The position numbers were made by a program, and so were the translations under genes. From assembly GCA_036583965.1 (NCBI GenBank), contig JAZBQD010000014.1:27943490-28007489 (forward strand): a DNA stretch of 64,000 nucleotides, written 5' to 3'. This DNA comes from Prunella strophiata. Its lineage: Eukaryota; Chordata; Aves; Passeriformes; Prunellidae. The notes under the pieces are model-generated. The model was given only the letters and a program-made list of their open reading frames with translations, made no database searches and was not told where the DNA came from. This document shows, piece by piece, positions 53,496 to 64,000 of this stretch (the stretch's first letter is position 1; every line of letters starts with the position of its first letter).

Positions 53496-55498
53496 CACAT
53501 CTCTGCTGGCCCTGGTCGCTGTCACACATCTCTGCTGGCCCTGGTCGCTGTCACACATCTCTGCTGGCCCTGGTCGCTGTCACACATCTCTGCTGGCCCT
53601 GGTCGCTGTCACACATCTCTGCTGGCCCTGGTCGCTGTCACACATCTCTGCTGGCCCTGGTCGCTGTCACACATCTCTGCTGGCCCTGGTCGCTGTCACA
53701 CATCTCTGCTGGCCCTGGTCGCTGTCACACATCTCTGCTGGCCCTGGTCGCTGTCACACATCTCTGCTGGCCCTGGTCGCTGTCACACATCTCTGCTGGC
53801 CCTGGTCGCTGTCACACATCTCTGCTGGCCCTGGTCGCTGTCACACATCTCTGCTGGCCCTGGTCGCTGTCACACATCTCTGCTGGCCCTGGTCGCTGTC
53901 ACACATCTCTGCTGGCCCTGGTCGCTGTCACACATCTCTGCTGGCCCTGGTCGCTGTCACACATCTCTGCTGGCCCTGGTCGCTGTCACACATCTCTGCT
54001 GGCCCTGGTCGCTGTCACACATCTCTGCTGGCCCTGGTCGCTGTCACACATCTCTGCTGGCCCTGGTCGCTGTCACACATCTCTGCTGGCCCTGGTCGCT
54101 GTCACACATCTCTGCTGGCCCTGGTCGCTGTCACACATCTCTGCTGGCCCTGGTCGCTGTCACACATCTCTGCTGGCCCTGGTCGCTGTCACACATCTCT
54201 GCTGGCCCTGGTCGCTGTCACACATCTCTGCTGGCCCTGGTCGCTGTCACACATCTCTGCTGGCCCTGGTCGCTGTCACACATCTCTGCTGGCCCTGGTC
54301 GCTGTCACACATCTCTGCTGGCCCTGGTCGCTGTCACACATCTCTGCTGGCCCTGGTCGCTGTCACACATCTCTGCTGGCCCTGGTCGCTGTCACACATC
54401 TCTGCTGGCCCTGGTCGCTGTCACACATCTCTGCTGGCCCTGGTCGCTGTCACACATCTCTGCTGGCCCTGGTCGCTGTCACACATCTCTGCTGGCCCTG
54501 GTCGCTGTCACACATCTCTGCTGGCCCTGGTCGCTGTCACACATCTCTGCTGGCCCTGGTCGCTGTCACACATCTCTGCTGGCCCTGGTCGCTGTCACAC
54601 ATCTCTGCTGGCCCTGGTCGCTGTCACACATCTCTGCTGGCCCTGGTCGCTGTCACACATCTCTGCTGGCCCTGGTCGCTGTCACACATCTCTGCTGGCC
54701 CTGGTCGCTGTCACACATCTCTGCTGGCCCTGGTCGCTGTCACACATCTCTGCTGGCCCTGGTCGCTGTCACACATCTCTGCTGGCCCTGGTCGCTGTCA
54801 CACATCTCTGCTGGCCCTGGTCGCTGTCACACATCTCTGCTGGCCCTGGTCGCTGTCACACATCTCTGCTGGCCCTGGTCGCTGTCACACATCTCTGCTG
54901 GCCCTGGTCGCTGTCACACATCTCTGCTGGCCCTGGTCGCTGTCACACATCTCTGCTGGCCCTGGTCGCTGTCACACATCTCTGCTGGCCCTGGTCGCTG
55001 TCACACATCTCTGCTGGCCCTGGTCGCTGTCACACATCTCTGCTGGCCCTGGTCGCTGTCACACATCTCTGCTGGCCCTGGTCGCTGTCACACATCTCTG
55101 CTGGCCCTGGTCGCTGTCACACATCTCTGCTGGCCCTGGTCGCTGTCACACATCTCTGCTGGCCCTGGTCGCTGTCACACATCTCTGCTGGCCCTGGTCG
55201 CTGTCACACATCTCTGCTGGCCCTGGTCGCTGTCACACATCTCTGCTGGCCCTGGTCGCTGTCACACATCTCTGCTGGCCCTGGTCGCTGTCACACATCT
55301 CTGCTGGCCCTGGTCGCTGTCACACATCTCTGCTGGCCCTGGTCGCTGTCACACATCTCTGCTGGCCCTGGTCGCTGTCACACATCTCTGCTGGCCCTGG
55401 TCGCTGTCACACATCTCTGCTGGCCCTGGTCGCTGTCACACATCTCTGCTGGCCCTGGTCGCTGTCACACATCTCTGCTGGCCCTGGTCGCTGTCACA
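53496..55498 (+). repeat. Tandem array of a 29-bp unit, about 69 copies
   Basis: The unit joins CACATCTCTGCTGGCC to CTGGTCGCTGTCA. The array is 2003 bp, which is 69.07 units, and I saw no substitution between copies on reading through. Because 29 is not a multiple of 3 and the unit has no stop on the forward strand, all three forward frames stay open. Translation shows a 29-residue cycle (87 nt), so the 693- and 701-residue ORFs are by-products. The reverse strand has TGA in each unit and is closed. GC content of the unit is 18 of 29. There are no spacers and no cas genes, so it is not a CRISPR array. Confidence 0.97.
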
Positions 55499-56049
55499 AA
55501 AGACCAGTGCTATACACAGAGTGACAAGGATTCAGATCTTTACCAGACTATGTGGTAAAAATGCTTTTCTGTGATTAATGAAGGGCTTTAGCATTATGTG
55601 CCAGGTGCAGAAGTCTACCTAAGAGACTCTCATGGTCTCAGTTTTGCGCTCACATAAAATGTGAAGTGCAATGAGTAGCTCCAGGATTTCTTCTTCCTCT
55701 CTTTTTCAGGCTCCTGAATGACCCTTTGCATTTTTTCTTTGTGGTGGGCAGAAATAGGGTGTTTTACATCCACATTACATCTTCCATCTGAAGAATAGCA
55801 CTATCACTGTATAATCCTTCTGTGACTTGACTTCCAATTACACTGAATTCCATAAATCCCATGAAAGTGCTCCCATTCTTATATGCACACTGGTTGAGCA
55901 TGCAAAATACTTGGCTGCAAAAAGTTAAGTCAGTCACTGGTAAAGGGCAAGGTAAGGGCACTTTGGCTCCCTCATTTTCTCCAGTTGTTTGTAGGGTGTT
56001 GTCATGTATCATGATTCAGCTTTAACAGGAATTTGCATGTCACAGAGCA

Positions 56050-56203
56050 TGTGAACAGATTGACCAGAGAGGCTTTGGAGTTGTCCTCACTTGGAGATAT
56101 TTAAGAACTGTCTGGACTCAATCCTGTGCAATCTGCTCTAGGATGACCCTGCTTGAGGGAGGGTGGACCACTTCCAGTCTTACCCAGTCTGGGATTCTGT
56201 GAC
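56050..56203 (+). mobile_element. CR1 LINE 3' tail
   Basis: CR1 landmarks follow in order: GACCAGAGAGGCTTTGGAGT, CTTGGAGATATTTAAGAACTG, CTCTAGGATGACCCTGCTTG, and a terminal GGGATTCTGTGACACTGTGA near 56203. It is forward, 5'-truncated and about 150 bp long. Confidence 0.9.
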
Positions 56204-57764
56204 ACTGTGAATATGGAGTTTTAATCAGTAATGTTTGCTCTGGGTTTTCCTTTGGTTTGTTTTGAAACAGAAAACTTGGGAATCAAGTTGTTTCAAAATC
56301 TCATGAGTCAGTGGAAGGTTTTTGTTGCTCATTGGATGATGGTTGGAAGATTTTCAGTGGTTTGCAAAAAAAAAAAAAAAAAAAATTGAGAAGTTCAAGA
56401 GTTAACAAGGTGTTTTAATAGGAAGGATTAAAGATGTAGTACCAAAACAGAGAGGAGGGAGGTGACTTCAGACCCCATCCAAAATCCACTTATCAGCTGT
56501 CAATTTCCATTGATTTCAGTGGGCTTTGAATCAAAACCATATTTTTTATTGAAACAAATTTCTATTCCTTTCTACAAAGCTCTTCTAACCTGTTTAAATG
56601 TGTGCATGATACATCAACTTCTGTTCATGGCTAGAGGAGTGGACCATCTCCTGAAAATTGCAACAGCTACAAGATCTGGATCAGCCAAATTTTCTCTGAA
56701 ATCAATAAGGACTGCTAATCCAGTAGATCCTTCATATAAACAGTAACATCAGCAAATCCTACCCAGTAAAGGACCAGTTCTACTGCTGAGCAGAGGGAGA
56801 TACATCCAGGGTATCTCAGTGAAAGGGTCCCTCAGTGAAAAATAATTAACAAAAATAAGCATCTCTAGAGCTAAAGCACATAGGTAATTGTTCAGCTTGG
56901 AATTGCTGCCCTGCAGTTATACTGCTTGGCAGAGACTGCTCTGATGCAGCCTCTCATCTTCCCACCAAACTGTGATGCTGTGTCTGGGCAGCACCTCCTC
57001 TCACATGCACAGCAGTGAGCAGCCATGCCCAGCTGGTGGAGGAGCAGTGAATGAACCAGCAGGCTCAAACAGCACACATCACACTACTTAAAATAGCCAG
57101 GCATGTCTGCATCGACCCCAAGGGCCTCCAGTTAAACTGTAACAGGAGTTCTGCATACTTACACAGATGCCAACAGAGAAAATGCTGATCTATGAACAAG
57201 CCTCTGGTTAAAAATAAGTTTGATCTTTTGAATTTTTGAGATTTTTTTAATGACAAAAGTATAAACCAGGTGGCTCTAACAGGGTGATGTATTTCTCCTC
57301 CCCCTCCCCTGCCATGGTCTGCTTCTAAATTTAGCTTCATACAGTGACTTGAAAGTGTTAGTCCCAGCTCATCCTTACCCTTGGCAGGGTGCTCAGGGAG
57401 GAGATTCACTGAGGATCATCTCTCCTCACATAATTCAGGGGCCAAGATTTCACACTGACAGATAAGGCAAAAAGGCTTCTGCTTCCACTCCCCAGGGATA
57501 GCATCATGCCATTGGGGACCTCTGCCAAAGCAGCAGGCTCCTTCCTTCAGGTTACTGCCTCAGCATCTCTGAGAAGGCAGAGGCCATGCCCCCAGGCCTG
57601 TCATCCCTGATTATTTCCTTTACACTTACTGTGACACATCTGTTGAGGGAACATCATTACTGTTTAAAGACTTCTTACATATAATTGAGAAATGCATACA
57701 CCAGACAGGTGATCTTCACATTCTGAGCCTTTCCACTTACCTGTCTACCTACAGCCACACTGCA

Positions 57765-57965
57765 GGAATCATGGAATCACAGAATGGTTTGGGTTGGAAG
57801 AGGAAAATATCATCTAGCATCTACCCTCTGCCATGGGGAGAGACACCTTCCACAAGCCCAGGTTGTTCAAAGCTAACCTGGCCTTGAACACTTCCAGTGA
57901 TGGGGCATCCACAACTTCTCTGAGCCATTCTGTTCCAGTGCCTCACCACCCTCACAGTGAAAGGT
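57765..57965 (-). mobile_element. CR1 LINE 3' tail
   Basis: It begins with the reverse complement of the CR1 end (GAATCATGGAATCACAGAAT followed by GGTTTGGGTTGGAAG). It continues with CCATGGGGAGAGACACCTTCC, GGCCTTGAACACTTCCAGTG and GTGCCTCACCACCCTCACAG. The 3' end is at the left, so the orientation is reverse. Confidence 0.92.
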
Positions 57966-60384
57966 GATGAGCTATCAAATGACAGCTGTAAAAAACTCTT
58001 GCTCGTTCTTTAACTAGTAGTACAGTATGAACCCAAAAGCTCATGATCCTGAAGAAATTTGGTGAGAGGTGTACATTAGCCTCCTTGCAAATATGTGATT
58101 TTTCTTCCTCTGACAACTCAAGAGGCAACACTGACTGACAAAGGAAATAAAACTGTGCTGAAACACCTCTGTGCCCTTCTTATCTTCCTGGTGAACTCCC
58201 AGCAGCCCTGTGAAGCAGCAGACAACAGCACCTGCCCTGGGAAGATGGCCACAGTTTGTGGCCATGCACATCTCCCCAGGATGTGTTCACTGAGCCTCTG
58301 GCTTGGGTGCACTCATGGCTGCAGGTGTGTGCAGGTGCCATGGAGCCTCCAGGAGCCAGGAAAGGGGTGCAGGAAGATACGAGCTCCCCATGGCCCAAGG
58401 TAGCAGACTGTGAGGCCTCCAACAAGTAAAACAAATTCCTCTAGGAAGAGCAGAGCTGATAGGCAAGGAAGTGCAGCTGAATTATTTGGCTTAGGAGGGA
58501 CTGAGGGACATGAGCCAGGCAGCATCTCAAAGGAGTGGCATCATGCTATCAAGCTCTCAAATGTATGGATACCTAAGATGACTTTAGGATGTTGTCTCTG
58601 AGGTTGTCTGGAAATTGTCCTTTATTCTCTCCAGTTTTCTATTCCAATAATCTGTTTCAGCAATATCCAGCCTCCTGCCTCTGACAATGCTGTGAGTTTG
58701 TCCTGAGCACATGCTCTCCTAACCCCACAATTACACACCCACTGTGTAACCTCTCTCCTCATTTCCATTCACTGGGCACTGCTCTTCCCTCTTCCAATTT
58801 AAGCCTGAGCCTGTTTGCACTCTCTCTCCCCAGCTAGTGATAGCACCATCCACCTCCTTCCAAATTTTTGTTCTGCAGTTTTTCAGTCCAGATCATCTCC
58901 CTCCCTCCTGCTTCAGGGATTTCTCCAGAGCCATCCTCTGCTCCTGTCAGGTCTTGTCTTCTGCCTTATCAAGAAAACTACTCCTGCTGCTTGTGGACCT
59001 CAACCTGCTCTATGCTCCTGATGCCAAATGGGTTGACACAGCAGTGTGAGGTCTTGCTCAGGTCCACCCAGATTTATCACCCTGCAGCAGACTTATCACC
59101 AGGCACTGTCGACAGTAGAAGGAACTGTGAGTTATGAGTTGCAATGGAGATAAATTCCCCACCATGTGGCTTTTCATTTCCCAGCCCTGCAGAATGTGAC
59201 TGCTGCAACCTGTCTGTAACAACACAAACCCCTGTGTGATTCTTTGGCAATACATCACCATTTTGAAAGATGCAAGGCAGAAAGCCTTTGGAACATCCTT
59301 TACCTCTGTGGTCACTGCTATAAGGAGGCTCAGACGTGTGGGAGCATCCCACACTGTGATAGTCAGGCTGCAGGAAAAGCCCCTGAGTAGCTCACGAGTA
59401 GCCATGGGGACTCAACAGGTGCCTGGGGACTACAAGTCCCTGTCTAGAAGCTCTCACCTGCAGGGCAGAGAAAACGACAGTGCCAAGGTGAGCAAAATGC
59501 TTCCCTATGGCCATGTAACTTCGGCACTGAAAAGTTAGAAAGATAGCAAAGATCAACCTTCCTCTACCTTTTAGGGTAAAGACACAGAGATAACACTGTG
59601 CAGTCAGATGATTGTGCACTAAATACTTTTCAGTGAGCATTTTGGTGATGATATAATCCTGGCAGCTCAAAATGTGTGGTACTTTTGAAATGCATTACAG
59701 GAGGCAGTGGAGTAGTCTTAAGACACTGTCATGCTGCTTTTTAAAATGGAATTGTTCTTAAGTTGACCAAGTTCAAACGGCAGAGAATGACATATTGTAG
59801 TATTTTGTAGCTCTTGCAACTTGCTCCCTGCCCAGATTAGATTCAGGTAAGTGGAAAAAAAAAAAAAACAGACTGCTCAGAAGTGCTCTACCCTTGCTCT
59901 CTTAATGGTCCTTTGATGAGACTTTAAAAGGTAATGATCTGGTGGCGAGCAGTGGATGTAACTGTGTATTTTCCTATTTTCAGAGGCCCAAAACTGCTGC
60001 TGCAGTATGGTGACCAGTGCTATCAAACCAATCAGACTATATGGAAGCTAAGCCATAGATTGCCGATTCCCAGGAAAGAAGGGAAAACCTCTCACGTTTA
60101 CGTGGCTCCATCGCTCAGTTACCAGAAGAGCCGATAAAACAAGTAACGTCTTCAAAGTTGAGCGACCCGGGGTTACATGTGGAAAATTAAGTCCCTCGTT
60201 TCAAACCGAGCCGGGCCGGAGGAAGGCTGCCTTTTGCAGCTTCACTTCCACCTTCTGTGCCCCGACAGCGCAACCGGGCTCGGAAGCCGAAACCTCCGGG
60301 GACTGGCGAGGGGTAGCCCCCTGTCCGGGGGATCGCGGATCTCTCTCTGTCTCCGGGCAGCAGCCCGCGGGGACGGGGCGGGGT

Positions 60385-60643
60385 GTGTATGTGTGTGTGT
60401 GTGTCTCTGTGTGTGCGTGTGTCTGTGTGTCCTGTGTCGTGTGTGTGTGTGTGTGTGGTGTGTGTGTGTGGGTGTGGTGTGTGTCTCTGTGTGTCTGTGT
60501 CTGTGTCTCTGTGTGTCTGTGTGTGTCTCTGTGTGTCTGTGTGTGTCTCTGTGTGTCTGTGTGTCTGTGTCTGTGTGTGTGTGTGTCTGTGTGTCTGTGT
60601 GTCTGTGTGTCTGTGTGTCTGTGTCTGTGTCTCTGTGTGCCTG
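60385..60643 (+). repeat. TG-rich microsatellite, (TG)n with TCTG interruptions
   Basis: About 260 bp of TGTG with regular TCTG and TCTCTG interruptions. The cysteine/valine-rich ORFs here are translations of the repeat and are not genes. Confidence 0.95.
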
Positions 60644-60723
60644 ACGTCGGACGGGCACCCTGCGCTGCATGTACCGCTCCTGGCCGCGCACGGGCAATAG
60701 CCCCCCGCGGCGCGGCGGCCCCG

Positions 60724-60816
60724 GCGGGCGGGCGGGCGGGCGGGCGGGCGGGCGGGCGGGCGGGCGGGCGGGCGGGCGGGCGGGCGGGCGGGCGGGCGGG
60801 CGGGCGGGCGGGCGGG
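60724..60816 (+). repeat. (GGGC)n tetranucleotide tract, about 23 copies
   Basis: An almost uninterrupted GGGC repeat of about 93 bp on the forward strand inside the CpG island. Regular G3 runs separated by one base are ideal for stacked G-quadruplexes on the forward strand. Confidence 0.95.
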
Positions 60817-60940
60817 GCGGCGCGGGGCGGCGCGGTGCGCGGCGGGCGGCGGTGCCTGCGCGGGCGCTGATGCCGCGCGGGGCCGGTCGCGCCGCGGGGC
60901 GGCGGGGCGCGCAGGGCGGGCGGCCACGGGGCGCTCGGCC

Positions 60941-60999
60941 ATGGGGCGCGTGATGCGCTGTTGGCGCTGCTTCTGCTGGCGCCGCCGCCGCCGCTGCAG
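60941..60999 (+). other. Possible short first coding exon in the CpG island (speculative)
   Basis: An ATG at 60941 (context gccATGg) is followed by a consensus donor, CAG|GTGGGT, at 60999/61000. In the ATG frame the peptide is arginine- and cysteine-rich. In the frame one base earlier the same bases read ARDALLALLLLAPPPPLQ, a typical signal-peptide core. A secreted protein such as netrin-4 would need that frame, but no ATG opens it. A one-base error or an undetected start could explain this; otherwise the exon is not real. Confidence 0.2.
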
Positions 61000-61699
61000 G
61001 TGGGTCGTGACCGGCCGCGCTCGGCGTTCTGCGTCCTCCGCGGGCGTGCGAGGTAGATACGCGCCGCGAGTGCGGGACGCGCGTGTGCTGGAGCGTCCGC
61101 ACGCACGGGGAATCGCACGGGCGTGTGCGCACTGCGCTCGCACGCGTGGGTCTCTGCACGCACGTGTCCGCGCACACGCACACGCGCGTCTGCGTACGCA
61201 CAGGCTGCGTGTGCGCGCAGGCTGGGTGCGCGCGTGTCCGCACACGCGGTGCGTGGCGGTGCGCGGGGTGCGCGGATGGCTGCGGGAAGGCAGGGGCCGG
61301 GATGCAGCGTCCCCCCCGCGCCGCAGACAAAGAGGGGTCCGGCCGCGCTGCGCTGCGCGGGGCCGCCCCTGCCCGCGGAGCCTCCGGCGCGCCGGCGAGA
61401 GCGGGCGGGCTCGGGCTGGGGCTGCGGGGGATGCCGCGGAAGCGGGGCCGGCTGCGGAGCGCTGCGGGTGGCAGCGGCGGGGCGCTGCGGGCTCCGCAGG
61501 CGCTTTGGGCGGCGGTGCCCCCAGCCGTCGGGGTGCGGAGGAGGGCGGGCAGGGTTTTCAAAGCCCCTTCCCGCAGCGTAAACACTTCGCGCTCAGAGCT
61601 GCCCGCAGCGGGGTCCCGCAGCAGACACACTCGGGCATAAACAGTTTGCGTAACGCTTCCTCGGCCGGGTGCAAGCCGAGTGCCAAATTTCTTTTTTAA

Positions 61700-64000
61700 A
61701 AAGAAGAAAAAAACTCTCACGGGAAACAAACATTTAATCAGGCACAAGATATAAACGAAACATCACAAGGCATGTGTTGCTGAAATGCTTAAGCAGGAAG
61801 CATATGATTTTCCATGGATGTTTTCCCAGGTGAGTCATGGTACTTGCTGCATGCTCTTACTCATTACTGAAGATCCCAGTCCAGTGGCGTGTACAGTAGA
61901 TAGAATGGGAAGATTTAGCTGGGCAGATGCATTAAGTGCAATAAGGAAAAGCACCTTTTTCACTGCTGTGGCAGACCAATTGTGAACTTGTGACTGCCAG
62001 CATAGAAATCTCTATGCTCTCAGTTTGTCCTTTTACTGAATTCCTGTGGCAGCAAGTGTTACACTAGAAAGCTGTCACTTTTCATAACCTGAAGTGCTCT
62101 GCATCGGTCATGCAACTCTTTTCCAATTCAAGTGAAAACAAACACCCTTTCAAAGGGAGTTTCCTCTCCCCCCTTTCTGCCCCTGGGACCCACATCTATG
62201 TGCCAGCAGCATTTCTCAAACCCTGCTGAAGCCAAGGTCCTTTGCCCCAGATCTGATCCCGGGTGAGGAAGGGACCCTCAGTGCCTGGCCCGAAGACAAC
62301 TGCAGTCAGTGACCCTGCATGACCAGGGCTGGAGCATACCCCGAGCCGGGAGCAATCAAATACTCTCAGCTCCCGGGGTCTGACGTGGGATTTTGTAGCC
62401 AGCCCCTCCCAGCTGGGCTCCGGCAGAGCCTTGTCCCTGCCCTGGGGCCATCTACACAGCCCCACCACCAACTGCAGTCACGGGGAAACCTCCCATTGAC
62501 CAGGTCCTCCTCCACTGCATTCCTGGAGGCAGCAGTCTAGTGTGCGGAAAAACAAAAGGACTTGATGAACACAAACAGTAATCTCAACCTGTCTGATGGG
62601 GCTGACTGAGCCCTACTCTTCCTACCACTTCCCAAATCTGTTCTGCAATCCCACAACTGAGGGAACCACAGTAAATGTTCATCTATTTGTGTAGTGGCCA
62701 ACTGCACTGTGTTACACGTAGCCAAAGAATCCAGGAAAGCAGCCAAAGACATAAATTAGGCCAACTACTGGCTAGCCTAACTGATAATATGATAATAGCA
62801 CTTAACTTACCTACCCCTCAGGAGAGCTACGTAGGTTAGTTAATGTTTATACAACTGCTTTGAAAAGGATGGTCGGGAGTTGTAGGTGATATTACATTGA
62901 CCTTACAGTTCTATTTGTTTACTTTTCTAGAGCAAATGTATTCTAGCAGTTATTCTGTAGGTCATCTCCAGCACAGCTTTACCAGCACACTGTAGGAAGC
63001 TAACTTGACTGAGCATTTCTTGTTCACTAAAGGTTTCCCAAGACTGCTTACCCAGTGAAATCCAGAGACTGGATTCAGAAGTGCCTTGTACTGGGTGCAT
63101 AGCAGGCAGTGCTCCACAGCTGTTCTGAGGAAATGCTATAAAAACCCATATAGAACTTTTGTGGTTCTAAAAATGGTTTTTATCCAGGGTGCTTCTTGAG
63201 GAGTGGGAGAAGTGGGGGATGCTGTCAGGCTTGGAAGGCTTAGCACTGCTAGGTGCATATCATAGCTTAATTGCAGCTATGGCACTGTAGGCAAAAGCTG
63301 AATAAGCCCCAGATAAAGGATTTATTGGATGCTAAACTGAAATGACCTTCAGACATAACAAAAATGCTAAGAAGAAGACATTAATTGGTGCACAAAGCTG
63401 ACTGTGTATGACTGGCCTGGTGATAAAGAAGACATTATGCACCTCAGATGCTTTGACCTCCACACATCCAAGTCAACAGAGATTTTTTTTATATATTAAA
63501 CAATTCCCCAAATACTGCTTTGACCTACTCTGAAATTTATTAATAAAAAGTTGGAGAGCCCCTAATCAAGCATTGCTGCATCAAGAGTTACATTGATTAC
63601 ATGTGAAAGTTACATGATTTCACAGTAAAGCCCATGGTGATTTTATTTTTATTTGACTCTATAACTGTGGATTTTAAAATTGACAGGACTTCCAGAAAAG
63701 CTTGAACAAAAATCAGAGCCTCAGCTGTGCAGCAGCTTGCCAGCATAATTTCAACCAAAACTTTTTTTTTTTTTCCTTCCATTTACACACACCAGCAACA
63801 GCCTTTCCAAACTTAAGCCATGCTACGATTGACTGGTGTCAGCGGCAGTTTCTGATTGTGGGAAAATTTGGGGTAGGGATGAAGTGCTGGGAAAGGGGGT
63901 GAAGACTTGAGCTCCTTGCTGGCAGGTGATATTCCTGTGGGCATCACACCCCGACACCTGATGTGCTGCACGGTGGGGCTGGGTTGCAGCAGTGCTGTCC
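61700..64000. other. Non-coding sequence right of the CpG island
   Basis: The sequence is AT-rich with no supported exon or mobile element. If the island is a forward promoter, this would be its first intron. A T13-type run occurs near 63763-63775. Confidence 0.45.

Larger units (their letters stand above)
55500..60190. other. Non-coding interval with two CR1 tails
   Basis: No coding exon could be supported. CR1 pieces lie at 56050-56203 and 57765-57965. An A20 run lies at 56366-56385 and an A-rich run at about 59856-59868. The other ORFs are short and featureless. Confidence 0.5.
60200..61660. promoter_or_regulatory. CpG island, possible promoter of the next gene (NTN4 by synteny)
   Basis: GC and CpG density jump at about 60200 and fall back near 61660. 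The island holds a TG-rich microsatellite and a GGGC tract. In mammals NTN4 lies beyond SNRPF and points away from it, so a forward NTN4 promoter is expected on this side of SNRPF. That is inference from gene order; no NTN4 coding sequence could be recognised, and its larger exons would lie beyond the window. Confidence 0.45.

Noticed and set aside
53496..55498. CRISPR-like regular repeat
   Set aside because: Units are directly adjoining without spacers, and this is a vertebrate chromosome with no cas genes.
53419..55558. 693- and 701-residue repetitive ORFs over the 29-bp array
   Set aside because: All three forward frames are the same 29-residue cycle in different registers. The flanking start and end segments are random sequence.
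60187..61747. Arginine/proline/threonine/histidine-rich ORFs of 326-501 residues on the reverse strand of the CpG island
   Set aside because: They are produced by the TG and GGGC repeats plus high GC; overlapping frames are all open and none has a recognisable domain.

Overview
The window looks like a bird chromosome segment. Small conserved vertebrate genes with GT-AG introns sit in AT-rich, gene-poor DNA that carries several 5'-truncated CR1 retrotransposon tails, the dominant avian LINE; I saw no recognisable mammalian SINEs. Species cannot be named from the sequence. Three protein-coding genes can be read exon by exon. (1) The last three coding exons of HAL, histidine ammonia-lyase, run forward at 194-990. 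(2) A complete nine-exon AMDHD1, imidazolonepropionase, runs in reverse at 3595-10996 and joins to 437 residues. (3) A complete four-exon SNRPF, the Sm-F spliceosome protein of 86 residues, runs in reverse at 18514-19875. HAL and AMDHD1 catalyse steps 1 and 3 of histidine degradation and are arranged tail to tail about 2.6 kb apart.

The rest is mostly non-coding, but it holds striking tandem arrays. A minisatellite of about 1.5 kb with two unit types (17 and 16 bp, about 53 and 38 copies) lies just upstream of the AMDHD1 start codon. A 1.4-kb array of a 32-bp GC-rich, largely alternating purine-pyrimidine unit (about 43 copies) lies about 300 bp upstream of the SNRPF start, beyond a CpG island with three CCAAT boxes. 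A 2.0-kb array of about 69 seemingly identical 29-bp units lies at 53496-55498, with a three-copy outlier 1 kb away. A CpG island at about 60.2-61.7 kb carries a TG-rich microsatellite and a pure GGGC tetranucleotide tract. By conserved gene order it may be the NTN4 promoter, but no NTN4 exon can be proved here. The arrays keep several reading frames open by chance and generate long ORFs that should not be called genes.

Layout: 1-990 HAL end; 991-3467 tail-to-tail spacer; 3468-10996 AMDHD1 with a CR1 in intron 2; 11087-12596 minisatellite; 12.6-18.5 kb non-coding, where mammals have CCDC38 but I see no exons of it; 18.49-19.88 kb SNRPF; 19.3-20.18 kb CpG island; 20183-21560 32-bp array; 21.6-60.2 kb gene desert with CR1 tails, a recent 529-bp-offset duplication near 29.4-30.2 kb, a few candidate conserved elements and the 29-bp array; 60.2-61.7 kb CpG island; 61.7-64 kb non-coding, possibly an intron.
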